The position numbers and the translations under genes are program-made. 64,000 nucleotides of DNA from an uncultured Kiritimatiellota bacterium (GTDB lineage Bacteria; Verrucomicrobiota; Kiritimatiellia; RFP12; UBA1067), in assembly GCA_934667425.1 (NCBI GenBank), contig CAKULV010000009.1, positions 6,576 through 70,575 on the forward strand, in the 5' to 3' direction. The notes under the pieces are model-generated. The model was not told where the DNA came from. It did not search any database and was given only the letters and a program-made list of their open reading frames with translations. How positions within the stretch are numbered: position 1 is the stretch's first letter; each line of letters begins with the position of its first letter. Positions 33,432 through 43,070 of the stretch are shown piece after piece.

Positions 33432-34502
33432 TCAATCGCCGGCCTCAAGGGACGGGGCCACGTCTGCGACAAGCGCATCTGTGCCTGTCAGCTCGCGCCG
33501 ATAGTACGCAAGGCCTGCTATCATTGCGGCGTTGTCGCCGCAGTACTTCGGCTTGGCGAGCATCAGCTCCACGCCAGCCTTGTCCGCGACGCTGCGCAAG
33601 GCCTCGCGCAATGCGCCGTTGAGCGACACGCCTCCGCCGACTATCAGCGAACGGTAGCTGCCATTGCGCAACGCATGCGCCGTGCGGTCGGCAAGCGACG
33701 AGACGATTGCCCTCTGGTAGCTCGCGCATATGCGTGGAATCTCGTCGGACGGGATGTCGCCCTTCTCCGCCCGCACGTTCCTTGCGTAAGTGAGCAGCGA
33801 CGTCTTAAGCCCGGAGAAGGATGTGCACAGATCGGCATCGAGTCCGGCAAGCGCGGCGGTACCGGGCCGGGGACGCACCTTCGGGAACTGGATGTAATCG
33901 TCCCCTTCGTACCTCTTCGCCTCGCGGTCTATTATCGGCCCGCCCGGATAGCCGAGACCGAGAAGCTTCGCGGCCTTGTCGAACGCCTCTCCGGCGGCGT
34001 CGTCAAGCGTCTGCCCGATGATCCTGTACGTGCCGTACGCCGGCATGTCCACCCAGCTCGTGTGGCCTCCCGAGACCGCCAGGCCAAGGGCCGGCATGCG
34101 ATCTTCGGGCGCGATGCCGGTTTCAAGAAACGGCGTGTGCAGATGGGCCTCGATGTGGTTTATGCATATGAGCGGCACGTTCAGCGAAAGAGCAAGTCCC
34201 TTTGCCGCGTTCAAACCAACGAGAAGCGCGGGGGCGAGGCCCGGACCGTACGTCACGGCGACGGCATCGACGTCTCCAAGCCCGTTGACGGAGCCGTTCG
34301 ACACGGCCTCGGAGACTGCCGCCGAAACGACCCCGGATATCTTCTCCACGTGCGCCCGCGAGGCTATCTCAGGCACCACGCCGCCCCATGGCTGGTGGAG
34401 CTTGATCTGCGTGTAGACCACATTGGACAGCACCTTTGTCCCGTCCTTGACGATGGCACACGCCGTCTCGTCGCATGAACTCTCAATGCCAAGCACATTC
34501 AT
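33432..34502 (-). CDS. tsaD: tRNA N6-threonylcarbamoyladenosine transferase TsaD
   Basis: TsaD transfers the threonylcarbamoyl group to A37 of ANN-decoding tRNAs. The 356-residue length is typical. Motifs: VLGIESSCDETACAIV at the start, VTYGPGLAPALLVGL, the metal site HIEAHLHTPF, LAVSGGHTSW, DDAAGEAFDKAAKLLGL and CGDNAAMIAGLAYY near the end. No partner tsaB/E/C is in the window. Confidence 0.95.
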   Translation of the reverse strand: MNVLGIESSCDETACAIVKDGTKVLSNVVYTQIKLHQPWGGVVPEIASRAHVEKISGVVSAAVSEAVSNGSVNGLGDVDAVAVTYGPGLAPALLVGLNAAKGLALSLNVPLICINHIEAHLHTPFLETGIAPEDRMPALGLAVSGGHTSWVDMPAYGTYRIIGQTLDDAAGEAFDKAAKLLGLGYPGGPIIDREAKRYEGDDYIQFPKVRPRPGTAALAGLDADLCTSFSGLKTSLLTYARNVRAEKGDIPSDEIPRICASYQRAIVSSLADRTAHALRNGSYRSLIVGGGVSLNGALREALRSVADKAGVELMLAKPKYCGDNAAMIAGLAYYRRELTGTDALVADVAPSLEAGD

Positions 34503-34514
34503 GACAGCACCGCC

Positions 34515-35342
34515 TCACCAGAACTTCCACCAGGACTTCTTCACCGGCGTAACCCCGCCGGACTCCATGTAGAGATCCTTCATGCGCTTCGCCCCGGCGA
34601 CATCGGGATCGACCATCGGCTCCTGTGTGCGAAGCACAAGCTCGTCGGGAAGGCTCCAGAACACTGTCCGAAGGAACTGATCCTGCGTCGCCCGGTGCAG
34701 CACCACAACCTCACCGTTGGGCATTACGGATATCTTCGGGTCGGTGATCCTCAGCAGCACTCCGAGATCCGTGGTCCGCCACATCTTCCCGTGCTCGTCG
34801 TGCGCCTTCAGGAAGAGATGCTCGCGCTGCCCGCGCGTCCAATAGGCGATTTCGAAGACGCGCTTGAGCCCCGGCCTGTTGGAGAACATCTGCATGGCGC
34901 CGCCGACGCGCATCCCGGGCACGACGTCGAAGCTCACGAGCGACGACTCGAACCTGGCCCCGTCATGCACAAGCACGGCGCGGGCGAGGTAGCGCATCGG
35001 CTCCTTGAGGTCGAAGTGGTTTCCGATGAACGTCTCGAGCTTCTGCCCCTCGGACGAATGCAGGAGGAACGGCGCGACAAACGGCTTCTTGCCGATGCGG
35101 TCCCTTGAGGCCATGTCCGATGCGCGGTAGAGCTCAAGCCTGAAGATGTCCGCAGACCCCGGCTTGCCCACGTCTATGGAGTCTGCGCTCGAATTCGCCA
35201 CGTCGACAACAGCGCGGATGCGCTCGCCCACTATGTACTCCCTGCGATCCGGAACAAGCTTCACGGATATCTCGGTCGGGGCCGCCGCACCGAACAGGTG
35301 AAGCGACAGCGCAGCCGCGAGAATGGCAAATGCTGATTTCAT
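34515..35342 (-). CDS. Secreted hypothetical protein (beta-sandwich, unknown function)
   Basis: The product has 275 residues from the ATG at 35342, where a signal peptide starts (MKSAFAILAAALSLHLFGAA). A longer frame begins 150 nt upstream but its first 50 residues are the antisense-like tail of the neighbouring hydrolase. The mature part opens with EISVKLVPDRREYIVGERIRAVVDVANSS, an Ig-like or DUF-type beta-sandwich start. It ends VKKSWWKFW, an unusual aromatic/basic tail. I recognise no family. It lies between tsaD and the PhnP-like hydrolase on the same strand with short gaps, suggesting co-transcription. Confidence 0.6.
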   Translation of the reverse strand: MKSAFAILAAALSLHLFGAAAPTEISVKLVPDRREYIVGERIRAVVDVANSSADSIDVGKPGSADIFRLELYRASDMASRDRIGKKPFVAPFLLHSSEGQKLETFIGNHFDLKEPMRYLARAVLVHDGARFESSLVSFDVVPGMRVGGAMQMFSNRPGLKRVFEIAYWTRGQREHLFLKAHDEHGKMWRTTDLGVLLRITDPKISVMPNGEVVVLHRATQDQFLRTVFWSLPDELVLRTQEPMVDPDVAGAKRMKDLYMESGGVTPVKKSWWKFW

Positions 35343-35355
35343 ATGACGGCTCCTC

Positions 35356-36189
35356 TCATGGTTCAACCTCAAGCCCATCGTAGGCGGGCGAGATGTGCGG
35401 CGGAAGCTCCCTAAGGTAGTCCGCATGGGAAATGTCGTGGCACATGTGTACGAGCAGCCCCCTCTTCGGCGCGATGCGCTCCATGTACCCAAGGTTCCTG
35501 TCGAGCGTGAGGTGCGTGGGATGTTCCCGCTTGCGCAGACAGTCCAGCACCATCAGATCCACGCCCTTGAGCAGGTCTACGGCCTCGTCTGGCAATGCGC
35601 TGCAGTCGCTCGCGTACCCGATGCGGGCACCCGCGCATTCCAGAAGGTACCCGTACGTCTTCGGCCCGTGCGGAACCTCGAACGGAGTAAGCGTGACGTC
35701 GCCGATGGAGAACGTCCCTGAAACCGGAACGAACTCAACCATCGGACGGAACAGCCCACGGTCGTTCGCCTTGCACGAAATGTATGGGAATATGTGGCGC
35801 ATCGCCTCTATCGTCTCCGCGGAGGCGAAGCACTTCATCGGCTTGCCCACGATGCGGAATGCGCGTCCGTTGGCGCCAGGGGCGTCGGGGCTGCACTGCA
35901 CCTTCTCGCCGTTCAGCGTGTTGAAGCGGCGCACGTCGTCGAATCCGGCTATGTGATCCATGTGCGCGTGCGTAAGCACCACGGCATCGACCCTCGATAT
36001 CCCGAAGTCGATGCACGATTCGCGCATCTCCGGCGGCGTGTCTATCAGGAACGCCGTTGCGTCCGTGCTTACGTGCACTCCCGTGCGGCGACGCCTGTCC
36101 CGTGGATCCGAAGACGTGCAGACGGGGCACTCGCATCCTATCTGCGGCACCCCGACGCTTGTTCCGGTTCCAAGAAACTTGATTTTCAT
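35356..36189 (-). CDS. PhnP-like metallo-beta-lactamase-fold hydrolase
   Basis: The 277-residue cytosolic enzyme starts MKIKFLGTGTSVGVPQIGCECPVC, the exact opening pattern of PhnP-like cyclic phosphodiesterases, including the Cys-x-Cys-x2-Cys cluster. The metal motif is LTHAHMDHIAG (HxHxDH), with later metal ligands in VPHGPKT, YASDCS and the HMCHDISHA tail. It could be a 1,2-cyclic ribosyl phosphate phosphodiesterase or a nuclease-like hydrolase. No phosphonate genes are nearby. The start overlaps the transporter stop by one base (TGATG). Confidence 0.75.
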   Translation of the reverse strand: MKIKFLGTGTSVGVPQIGCECPVCTSSDPRDRRRRTGVHVSTDATAFLIDTPPEMRESCIDFGISRVDAVVLTHAHMDHIAGFDDVRRFNTLNGEKVQCSPDAPGANGRAFRIVGKPMKCFASAETIEAMRHIFPYISCKANDRGLFRPMVEFVPVSGTFSIGDVTLTPFEVPHGPKTYGYLLECAGARIGYASDCSALPDEAVDLLKGVDLMVLDCLRKREHPTHLTLDRNLGYMERIAPKRGLLVHMCHDISHADYLRELPPHISPAYDGLEVEP

Positions 36190-37742
36190 CAGGCCTTTTC
36201 CGGCATCTTCCCGGTCTTGAAGTACTTCTCGATCTCCTCAAGCGTCCTGCCCTTTGTCTCGGGCAGGAAGAACGCGGCAGTCACGAAGTAGATCAAGGTG
36301 AAGCCCGCAAGGCAGTAGAACACGGACGGGAAGCCCCATGCGTCCTTCCATGCCGGGAAAATCGTCGCGATCGTGGCGGAGACGCCCTGGTTGATGATCA
36401 TGGCTATCGACATGCCGGTCGCGCGGATGCGCGTTGGCATAAGCTCCGAGAGTGCGAGCCATACGCAGACGCCGGGCCCCACCGCATAGAACGCGATGAA
36501 CATGAAGAAGAACACTGTCGCGATCACGCCTGTCGTGGCGGACGCGGCGACAACCCCCTTCGTGATGAGCAGGAACACCGTCGCGACGCCGCAGAGCCCG
36601 AGTATGATCCCCGAGGTGCCGAGCTTCAGCAGGAACTTGCGCCCCTTCTTGTCCACAAGCGCACACGCGACAACAGTCATGAACACGTTCATGAGCTTGA
36701 TCGCGAGATCGGAGAAGTTCGCGAACACGCCCTCCATTCCTGTCGCCTTGAAGATATCGACCGTGTAGTTGAGGACGGAGTTGATGCCCGTGGCCTGGTT
36801 GCAGGCGAGGATGACGACCGCAAGGCAGAACGGATAGACGTACTTGCGCTGGATGAGGCTGTCGCCCTGCGATGCCTGCGCGATCGCCGCCTTTTCCGCC
36901 GCGGCCGCCTCGTCGGCGGCGATCATCTCCGCAAGTATCTCATTGGCCTTCTCTTCGCCGTTGTTTGCCGCGAGAGAGGCAAGGGCCTCTTCCTTGCGCC
37001 CCTTCTTGTACAGCCAGCGCGGGGACTCCTTGAGCCTGAATGCCCCGAGGAACAGGATGAGGCCCGGCACGGCAGAGCATAGGAATATCGCCTGCCATGC
37101 CATCGCCCACCCCTTCAGCTGCTCCGGCTTCACCCACTTCGTTATCATCTCGAACGTGATCTTGGCCGCGTCCGCCGCACCGTGTGCATCCACGACGCCA
37201 TTCGCGACGGCAGCCGCATTCACGACCTTGTCTGAATCGCCGACGAGGTAGGTCACCACAAGGCCGATCACCGCCGCGAACGCGAGGCCTATCGTGAGAA
37301 GCAGCTGGAACATCCCCGTACCCTTGCCGCGAGAATCCGAATCAAGGCACTCGGCAAGGTACATCGGCACTACGACGCCCACAAGCCCTGCGCTCGCGCC
37401 CTGGAGCGTACGGCCCACCGTCAGGAGGATGAAGTTGCCGCCTTCCATGAGGCCGGACGCGCAGATCACCGGGATGGAGATGAAGAAGCAGAACGCGGAG
37501 GCGATGATGATCGCCTTGCGCCCGAACAGCTCCGAGAGCGACCCCGCGAAGAGGGACGACAGCACCGACCCCCAAAGCACCGCGCCCACGATGAACCCGA
37601 GCTCCACGGACGAGTAGTTCGCGGTGTTCCGGATGTACGGAAGGGCGGCGGCTATCACGCCCACGTCGATGCCGTAGATGAGCCCGCCAAGGCCCGCCAT
37701 GACGAGCAGATACCTTGCATAGCGCTTTACACTGTCATTCAT
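36189..37742 (-). CDS. Major facilitator sugar/H+ symporter (sugar porter family)
   Basis: The product has 517 residues from the ATG at 37742 (MNDSVKRYARYLLVMAGLGG), preferred to one 18 nt upstream because AAGGAA precedes it. Twelve helices are visible. Sugar-porter signatures: GIDVGVIAAALPYI, LSELFGRKAIIIAS, ESPRWLYKKGRKEEA after helix 6, and ETKGRTLEEIEKYF at the end. A long insertion between helices 4-5 and 6 (DSDKVVNAAAVANGVVDAHG) is unusual. It imports hexose or pentose with protons in XylE/GalP fashion, probably taking up sugars freed by the secreted hydrolases. The exact sugar is unknown. Confidence 0.85.
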   Translation of the reverse strand: MNDSVKRYARYLLVMAGLGGLIYGIDVGVIAAALPYIRNTANYSSVELGFIVGAVLWGSVLSSLFAGSLSELFGRKAIIIASAFCFFISIPVICASGLMEGGNFILLTVGRTLQGASAGLVGVVVPMYLAECLDSDSRGKGTGMFQLLLTIGLAFAAVIGLVVTYLVGDSDKVVNAAAVANGVVDAHGAADAAKITFEMITKWVKPEQLKGWAMAWQAIFLCSAVPGLILFLGAFRLKESPRWLYKKGRKEEALASLAANNGEEKANEILAEMIAADEAAAAEKAAIAQASQGDSLIQRKYVYPFCLAVVILACNQATGINSVLNYTVDIFKATGMEGVFANFSDLAIKLMNVFMTVVACALVDKKGRKFLLKLGTSGIILGLCGVATVFLLITKGVVAASATTGVIATVFFFMFIAFYAVGPGVCVWLALSELMPTRIRATGMSIAMIINQGVSATIATIFPAWKDAWGFPSVFYCLAGFTLIYFVTAAFFLPETKGRTLEEIEKYFKTGKMPEKA

Positions 37743-37763
37743 TTCCACTGTTCCTTTCATCCA

Positions 37764-40703
37764 TCAATTTGACGATTCCGACTCTGACGACTCTTCCTTG
37801 GCGAACACCTTGGGGAATATGCGTTCCGCAAGCTTCTGGCAGTTCTCGAACTCCTCAACCGCCTTGTTCACGAGCTCCTCCACGCGGGCCGGCACTGTCG
37901 GCTCGTCCGGGAAGAGGGTGCTCATCGTGAGCGCGGCGCCGAACATCAGGTTAGACCAGTCCTTGAGGCCCACACGAGCTTCGGAGCGGTCCTGCACGAG
38001 GCCGATGATCATGTTGTTCAGCATGCCGGGCTGCTCGAAGTAGAATTTCCGCCATGTGACCTTCTCCGGCTTCGGCGCTACGGGGCGATCCTTGAGCGAC
38101 CTTGCGCGGGGAGTAGGACGCTGGAGCGTGAGCGACTCGGCGTCGGTGGCGGATATCTTCGTCCCCTTCGGGTACTTGCCCATGGTGAACTCGAAGCCCC
38201 TGCCGCGCTTTATGAAATGGTCCTGGAGCATCTGCATGCACCGTATCTTGTGGATCTGGTCGTCAACGGCCTGCCTCCCCTCCCGGGTTAGCTTCTCGAA
38301 GCCGTTCGTCATGTCGCCCATCTGCCGCATGGCGAAATTCCAGTCCAGACGGCGGAGCTCCCTGGCGGCAAGGGCGTCGTACTTCTCCTGCGCCTTGGCA
38401 ATCTCTCCCTCGGCCTTGGCCCGGTACTCCTCTGCGGCCTTGCGCTTTGCAGCCTCCGCCGCCTCTGCGGCGGCCTTCTCGGCGGCAAGCTTCGCGGCGC
38501 GGGCGCGGGCGCGCTCGATCTGCTGCCTTGTGGTCGCCACGAGCGTCGGGGCCTTCTGCCTGATCGCGGCGGCCTTCTTCAGCGCCTGCTCGATCACCTT
38601 GAGGGACTTCATCGCCTCGTATTCCTCGACGAGGTCGGAGGTCTGCTTCGCGAGTTTCTCCGCAGACTCGACGCTATCCACCACGGATTTCAGGTCGCGT
38701 TCGCCCTTCTGGAGTATGAACATCAGGCAGGCGTTCACCCGTATCTCGGCGGCTCGCAGCGTCCAGAGATCCGTCCAAAGCTGCTGGAACGCCTTCAGCT
38801 GGGGCGGATACTCCACCTTCACCTCCGCCTTTGGTTCTGGGGCGGGGGCGGGCTTCGGTGGAGCCTTCGCCCCCTTCGCGTCGCCCTTCTTTGCGGTACT
38901 CTTCGCATCCTTCTTGGCGTCAGGCTTGGCCTTCTTGTCTTTCGAGGCGTCGACCTTGCCCTTCGCGTCCTTTGCGGCATCCTTGCCAGCCGGCTTCGCC
39001 GAGGCGTCGGCCTTGGCCGCCGGCGCATTCGTGGCCGCCGGTACGGCCGGGGCATTGGTCGCAGCCGCGCCATTTGCCGCCGCAGGAGCGCTGTTTGTCG
39101 CCGCGCCCGCCTGTGCGGCGCCTGCCTCGGAGGGGGCGGGCGCGGCCTCGGGCGCGGGCGCGATCGCATTCGCCAGCCGGGCTATCTTCTCCGCCACCTT
39201 GTTCGAGTACGCGACGGCATCGGTGTAGTCCTTCGTCTCCGGCGCGACAAGCACCGGCCTGCACACGTCGCGAACCGCAGGATCGAGCATGGCGAGAAAC
39301 GCATCCGAAGACTTCTTGACTTCCGCCTCGGACTTCCTGCGCTGATCCGAAACCAGCGCCGCGAACTCGGTGGCGCTCTTCATCGTCGAGCGGATGGCCG
39401 CCCTGGCCTCGTCCGCCTTGGTGTTCATGAGCGCCATGCGCTCGCGCTCCTCCGCCGCCTTGGAGGACTGTATGTACCACACGAGCCCGCCAGCCACGAC
39501 GAGAAGCAGCACTACAACGCCAGCCGCGCCAAGCATGATCATCTTTCCGATGGTCATCGCCGGCTTTTCCTCCGGTGCCTCACCGTTGTCGACGGAGGCC
39601 TCTGCGGAGTCTTCATCACCTTCTACCGCCTCTTCGGCCCCATCTGCTGCCGCCCCAGACTCGTCGACGCCATCTCCGGCGGCCCCTTCCGTCTGGGCGG
39701 ACTTCTTGAACATCTTCTTGCGCCTGCCCTTCATCACAAGCCTCTTGCCGCCCTTGGCGGGGGCGGATGCCGTGGATGTCTCCGGCTGTGGCGCGCCATC
39801 TCCGGCGGCGGCGTCGGCCGCCGCCACCGCCGCAGCCGCGGCGGCCTTGTCGTCTATGGCCACGCCTTCGGCAAGCGCGCGGTTTATGTCGCCGATGCAC
39901 GCCTCCCACGTAGGATAGCGGTCTATCACCTCCCGCGCCATCATCTTGAGCAGTATCCTGTCCACGGACGCCGGAAGCCCCGGCCTCACTTCGCTTGGCG
40001 GCTTGGGGTTCTCCAGGAAGCGCTTCTTCACCACCTCGTTCGGGTCTTCGCCCTCGAACGGGGCAACCCCCGTAATCGCATGGTAGATGGTCGCGCCGAG
40101 CGAATACATGTCGACGCGGAAATCAACGGCGCCCTTCCTGACCTTCTCAGGCGCGATGTAGTATGGCGTACCCCATATTTCGTCGCCCTGGTTGTCGTCC
40201 TGCATCCCGGCAAGCCCGAAATCCACGATCTTGGCCGCGCCCGTGGAATCGAAAAGGATGTTCTCCGGCTTGATGTCGCCATGCACGAGTCCCTGGTCGG
40301 CCGCGCAGGAAAGCCCCTCCGCCACCTGCTTGCACACGCGCATCACGCGCGTGGGGTCGATGCTCTTGCCATGAACCTCCATGAGCCTGTACAGCGAGCC
40401 GCCGCCCGCCATCTCCATGGCGATGTACGGCTGCCCGTCCACGATGTCATACGAATATATCTGGGCGATGGACGGGTGTATGAGCCTCGCCGCAGCCTGC
40501 GCCTCGCGCCTGAACCGTTCAAGGAACTGAGGGTCTGCGCCGAGGGACTTCAGCATGACCTTCAGGGCGACCTGCCGGTCAAGCATCTTGTCCCTCGCGA
40601 GATACACGCCACCCATGCCGCCATGGCCGAGCTCCCTCTCCACGATGAACCGCCCGAATTCGCACGGCGGCTTAAGCATCGTATCCTCGTTCTCGTCGCT
40701 CAT
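37764..40703 (-). CDS. Membrane Ser/Thr protein kinase with long coiled/low-complexity extracytoplasmic part
   Basis: The 979-residue protein has an N-terminal Hanks-type kinase: glycine loop LGHGGMGGVYLA (25-36), Lys48 in VALK, HGDIKPENILF (D143), DFG (161-163) and WGTPYYIAPEKVR. The catalytic loop is HGD rather than HRD, so it is a non-RD kinase. A linker rich in Ala/Asp leads to a membrane helix at about 382-411. The outer part is Ala/Pro/Lys-rich (about 500-620), then coiled-coil (AAEKAAAEAAEAAKRKAAEE). TAAGGAGA precedes the ATG. It lies next to lepB. The target is unknown. Confidence 0.87.
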   Translation of the reverse strand: MSDENEDTMLKPPCEFGRFIVERELGHGGMGGVYLARDKMLDRQVALKVMLKSLGADPQFLERFRREAQAAARLIHPSIAQIYSYDIVDGQPYIAMEMAGGGSLYRLMEVHGKSIDPTRVMRVCKQVAEGLSCAADQGLVHGDIKPENILFDSTGAAKIVDFGLAGMQDDNQGDEIWGTPYYIAPEKVRKGAVDFRVDMYSLGATIYHAITGVAPFEGEDPNEVVKKRFLENPKPPSEVRPGLPASVDRILLKMMAREVIDRYPTWEACIGDINRALAEGVAIDDKAAAAAAVAAADAAAGDGAPQPETSTASAPAKGGKRLVMKGRRKKMFKKSAQTEGAAGDGVDESGAAADGAEEAVEGDEDSAEASVDNGEAPEEKPAMTIGKMIMLGAAGVVVLLLVVAGGLVWYIQSSKAAEERERMALMNTKADEARAAIRSTMKSATEFAALVSDQRRKSEAEVKKSSDAFLAMLDPAVRDVCRPVLVAPETKDYTDAVAYSNKVAEKIARLANAIAPAPEAAPAPSEAGAAQAGAATNSAPAAANGAAATNAPAVPAATNAPAAKADASAKPAGKDAAKDAKGKVDASKDKKAKPDAKKDAKSTAKKGDAKGAKAPPKPAPAPEPKAEVKVEYPPQLKAFQQLWTDLWTLRAAEIRVNACLMFILQKGERDLKSVVDSVESAEKLAKQTSDLVEEYEAMKSLKVIEQALKKAAAIRQKAPTLVATTRQQIERARARAAKLAAEKAAAEAAEAAKRKAAEEYRAKAEGEIAKAQEKYDALAARELRRLDWNFAMRQMGDMTNGFEKLTREGRQAVDDQIHKIRCMQMLQDHFIKRGRGFEFTMGKYPKGTKISATDAESLTLQRPTPRARSLKDRPVAPKPEKVTWRKFYFEQPGMLNNMIIGLVQDRSEARVGLKDWSNLMFGAALTMSTLFPDEPTVPARVEELVNKAVEEFENCQKLAERIFPKVFAKEESSESESSN

Positions 40704-40736
40704 AACTCTATCTCCTTACAAACTCCAGACTGTCCT

Positions 40737-41813
40737 TCACTTCACCGGACCGAAATGCCCGCCCGCAAACGGCCAGAACACGCCGGCGGCAACTCCCCGC
40801 AGATTCCTCGCCGGCACCGTTCCCCAGTATCGGCTGTCGTAGCTCGCGGGGCTGTTGTCGCCGCACGCGAAATACTCGCCCGGCCCAAGCTTCACCTCGC
40901 CGGACACGTCGGACCTGTCCGCATAGGGGCCGGGATCGAACGGAGGGCAGTTCTCCGGCCTCACGGACTCCATCTTCACCCCGTTCACGATCAGGTACGG
41001 CTTTGCGATCTGCACTGTATCGCCGGGAGTCCCGCACATCCGCTTTATGTAGTGCGTACCCTGTACGAGCTTCCTTATGCCGGTCGTGGAGAATATCATC
41101 ACGTCCCCGACGCGCGGATGCCGGAAGTTCCACAGCCAGCGGTTCACGAAGAGGAAATCCCCGATGCGGCGGTATCCGCACCAGATACGCTCTCCGGCAA
41201 CGACGTGGTCGCCATGCCCCTTCCCGCCGATGAGCCTCCCGGTGTTCTCGATGAAGGCATCCGTGGGTATCTTCTCCGTAACGTCGGGCTTCGCCGCGAC
41301 GCACACGATGAAGTGGCCGTTGTTGTCCGGCCGCACTACAAGAGTGCCCGAACACGGCGCCCGGAAATCGACGAACGTCTCGCCGGACACGAGCCACTTC
41401 AGCTGCCTGAGCACCGGGGTGCGGTCCCAGACAGTCGCGTCCTGCGGGTTCTTCCGCTCGGACCAGTTGCCGTAGAGCGTAGGGCGCATGGAACCCGTTG
41501 GAATGTTGAACGGCTGGTAGAAGTATGCGCGGAACGCCATCGCGACGGATATGGACACCACGAGGATGTCCAGCCACTCCCGCCCGGCGGCAAAGCTCTT
41601 CGGCGGATCAAGCTCGCCCAGCAGCTCCGCGCAGCGGTCTGCGTCCTTGCCAGCCCAGGCCTCGTTCAGCGCGGAAAGCTGCGCGGAGAACCGCCCCCCC
41701 TCCCGATAGTCGGGAAGATCCTCATGCGACAGCACAAAGACCCTGGCGGCGGAAAGCGTCGCCTTCATTTCCTTGCGCCGTCTGGCCTCACGTGAAAAGG
41801 GAAGGTAAAACAT
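40737..41813 (-). CDS. lepB: Signal peptidase I
   Basis: LepB cleaves signal peptides of exported proteins at the outer face of the inner membrane. The 358-residue protein has a helix at about 79-98 (EWLDILVVSISVAMAFRAYF), then the catalytic Ser108 in PTGSMRPTLY and the general-base Lys257 in HYIKRMCGTPGD. Box E, CGDNSPASYDSRYWG, follows. An insertion between Ser and Lys (about 115-235) makes it longer than the E. coli enzyme. The first 70 residues are a cytosolic extension. TTGAAA-17-TATAAT lies upstream, with the -10 ending 8 nt before the ATG; a second ATG at 41768 is possible. Confidence 0.93.
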   Translation of the reverse strand: MFYLPFSREARRRKEMKATLSAARVFVLSHEDLPDYREGGRFSAQLSALNEAWAGKDADRCAELLGELDPPKSFAAGREWLDILVVSISVAMAFRAYFYQPFNIPTGSMRPTLYGNWSERKNPQDATVWDRTPVLRQLKWLVSGETFVDFRAPCSGTLVVRPDNNGHFIVCVAAKPDVTEKIPTDAFIENTGRLIGGKGHGDHVVAGERIWCGYRRIGDFLFVNRWLWNFRHPRVGDVMIFSTTGIRKLVQGTHYIKRMCGTPGDTVQIAKPYLIVNGVKMESVRPENCPPFDPGPYADRSDVSGEVKLGPGEYFACGDNSPASYDSRYWGTVPARNLRGVAAGVFWPFAGGHFGPVK

Positions 41814-41821
41814 TTCGTTGC

Positions 41822-41850
41822 ATTATATCGCAATGGAACGGCGATTTCAA
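41822..41850 (-). promoter_or_regulatory. Sigma-70-type promoter of lepB with near-zero leader
   Basis: The -35 TTGAAA is at 41850-41845 and the -10 TATAAT at 41827-41822, with a 17-nt spacer. The expected start site is within 1-2 nt of the ATG at 41813. Confidence 0.65.
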
Positions 41851-41857
41851 GGCGGCG

Positions 41858-43015
41858 TCACTTGCAGAACGCCGGGTTCATCCAATTGCCCTTGTTGTAG
41901 AATATCTGGACGGGCTTGTCGCCATCGGGATCGGCATCCACTATGAAGAGCGCCTTGTCGCGGGAAGCCACGATGTGCCTGCCGTCCGCCGCCCACGAGG
42001 GATCCTGCCAGGTGCCGGGGGAAGTGACCATCCGCGCCGACGATTCGCCGCCGTTCGGCTCGGAGGCCATGATGCTCCACTGCCCGGACTGGAGCGAAGA
42101 CCAGCACAGCCTGCCGTTCGGGGCCCAGTCGGGATGCGTATTCTGCCGCCCCTTCGTGGTGTAGCGCGTCGACTTGCGCGTGGCCACGTCGCAGATGTAC
42201 ACCTGCGGGTTGCGGGTCTGGTCGGAGACGTAGGCGATCTTGCGGCCATCCGGACTCCAGCAGGGGCTGGACTCCACCGCCGCCGGCGTCTCCGTCATGC
42301 GCTTGATCCTGCGCGAGGCGAGATCCATGATGTACAGCTCGGGATTCCCCTGGTAGGAGAGGATGATCGCCACGGACCGCCCGTCGGGCGACGCGGCCGC
42401 GCCGGAGGCGCCGTTCTTGAAGAAGCCGAGGCATTCGCGACGCTCCGTCTCCACGTCGATCCTGTAGGAGAGCTGCTTCTCGTGGAGGAAGCCGGTGTAG
42501 TAGAGGTCTCTCCCGTTGAACGCCCAGCGGGGGCCTATCGCCGCGCGCCCGTCGTTCGTTATCTGCCTCATGTCCCACCCGTCGGGATAGCACATGTAAA
42601 GCTCCGCGTTGTCAGCCCCCTTGCGGTTCACGTAGGCGATGCGCTTCGTCGCAAAGCCCTTGCCGCCGTCGGAGAAGCCGTTCACTATCGCGTCGGACAT
42701 CTTTCGCGCCGCCATCCGGGCTCCTGCCGCATCGGAGAACGCTTCGCTTGACGAGACCGAGCGGCCGCGGCCGGTGGCCGTGACCGTCCCGCCCGCCGTG
42801 CCAGTCACGGAGATGGAGCCCGACGGCGCGACCTTGAACCAGCCGGAAAGCTCCAGGTTCCTCTTCAGGGCCTTCACGTAGTCCGGACTGCCGCCGACCT
42901 GGACCGAGACGGTGACCTTCGCTGCGCCCTGCTTCACCACGTTCACCTGCAGCGCAGAGGCGCTTGACGCCGCCACAGCCACGAGACAGCACAGAAATCC
43001 AACTCTAATCTTCAT
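41858..43015 (-). CDS. tolB: Tol-Pal system protein TolB
   Basis: TolB is the periplasmic beta-propeller of the Tol-Pal envelope machine. The 385-residue protein has a signal peptide (MKIRVGFLCCLVAVAASSASA), an N-terminal alpha/beta domain, and propeller repeats: KRIAYVNRKGADNAELYMCYPDGWDM, SPDGRSVAIILSYQGNPELYIMDL, SPCWSPDGRKIAYVSDQTRNPQVYI, and HPDWAPNGRLCWSS. No tolQRA or pal is adjacent. GGAAAG abuts the ATG. Confidence 0.88.
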   Translation of the reverse strand: MKIRVGFLCCLVAVAASSASALQVNVVKQGAAKVTVSVQVGGSPDYVKALKRNLELSGWFKVAPSGSISVTGTAGGTVTATGRGRSVSSSEAFSDAAGARMAARKMSDAIVNGFSDGGKGFATKRIAYVNRKGADNAELYMCYPDGWDMRQITNDGRAAIGPRWAFNGRDLYYTGFLHEKQLSYRIDVETERRECLGFFKNGASGAAASPDGRSVAIILSYQGNPELYIMDLASRRIKRMTETPAAVESSPCWSPDGRKIAYVSDQTRNPQVYICDVATRKSTRYTTKGRQNTHPDWAPNGRLCWSSLQSGQWSIMASEPNGGESSARMVTSPGTWQDPSWAADGRHIVASRDKALFIVDADPDGDKPVQIFYNKGNWMNPAFCK

Positions 43016-43070
43016 CTTTCCATCATTCCTTTCGTTTTGAAAAAAAAATCCTGTCGGCCCTCGCCAGGCG

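Noticed and set aside
43040..43048. A9 tract between lpxA and tolB as a terminator or phase-variable site
   Set aside because: On the coding strand the T-run is preceded only by a weak 4-bp stem, and no promoter boxes flank it. It is too weak to call.
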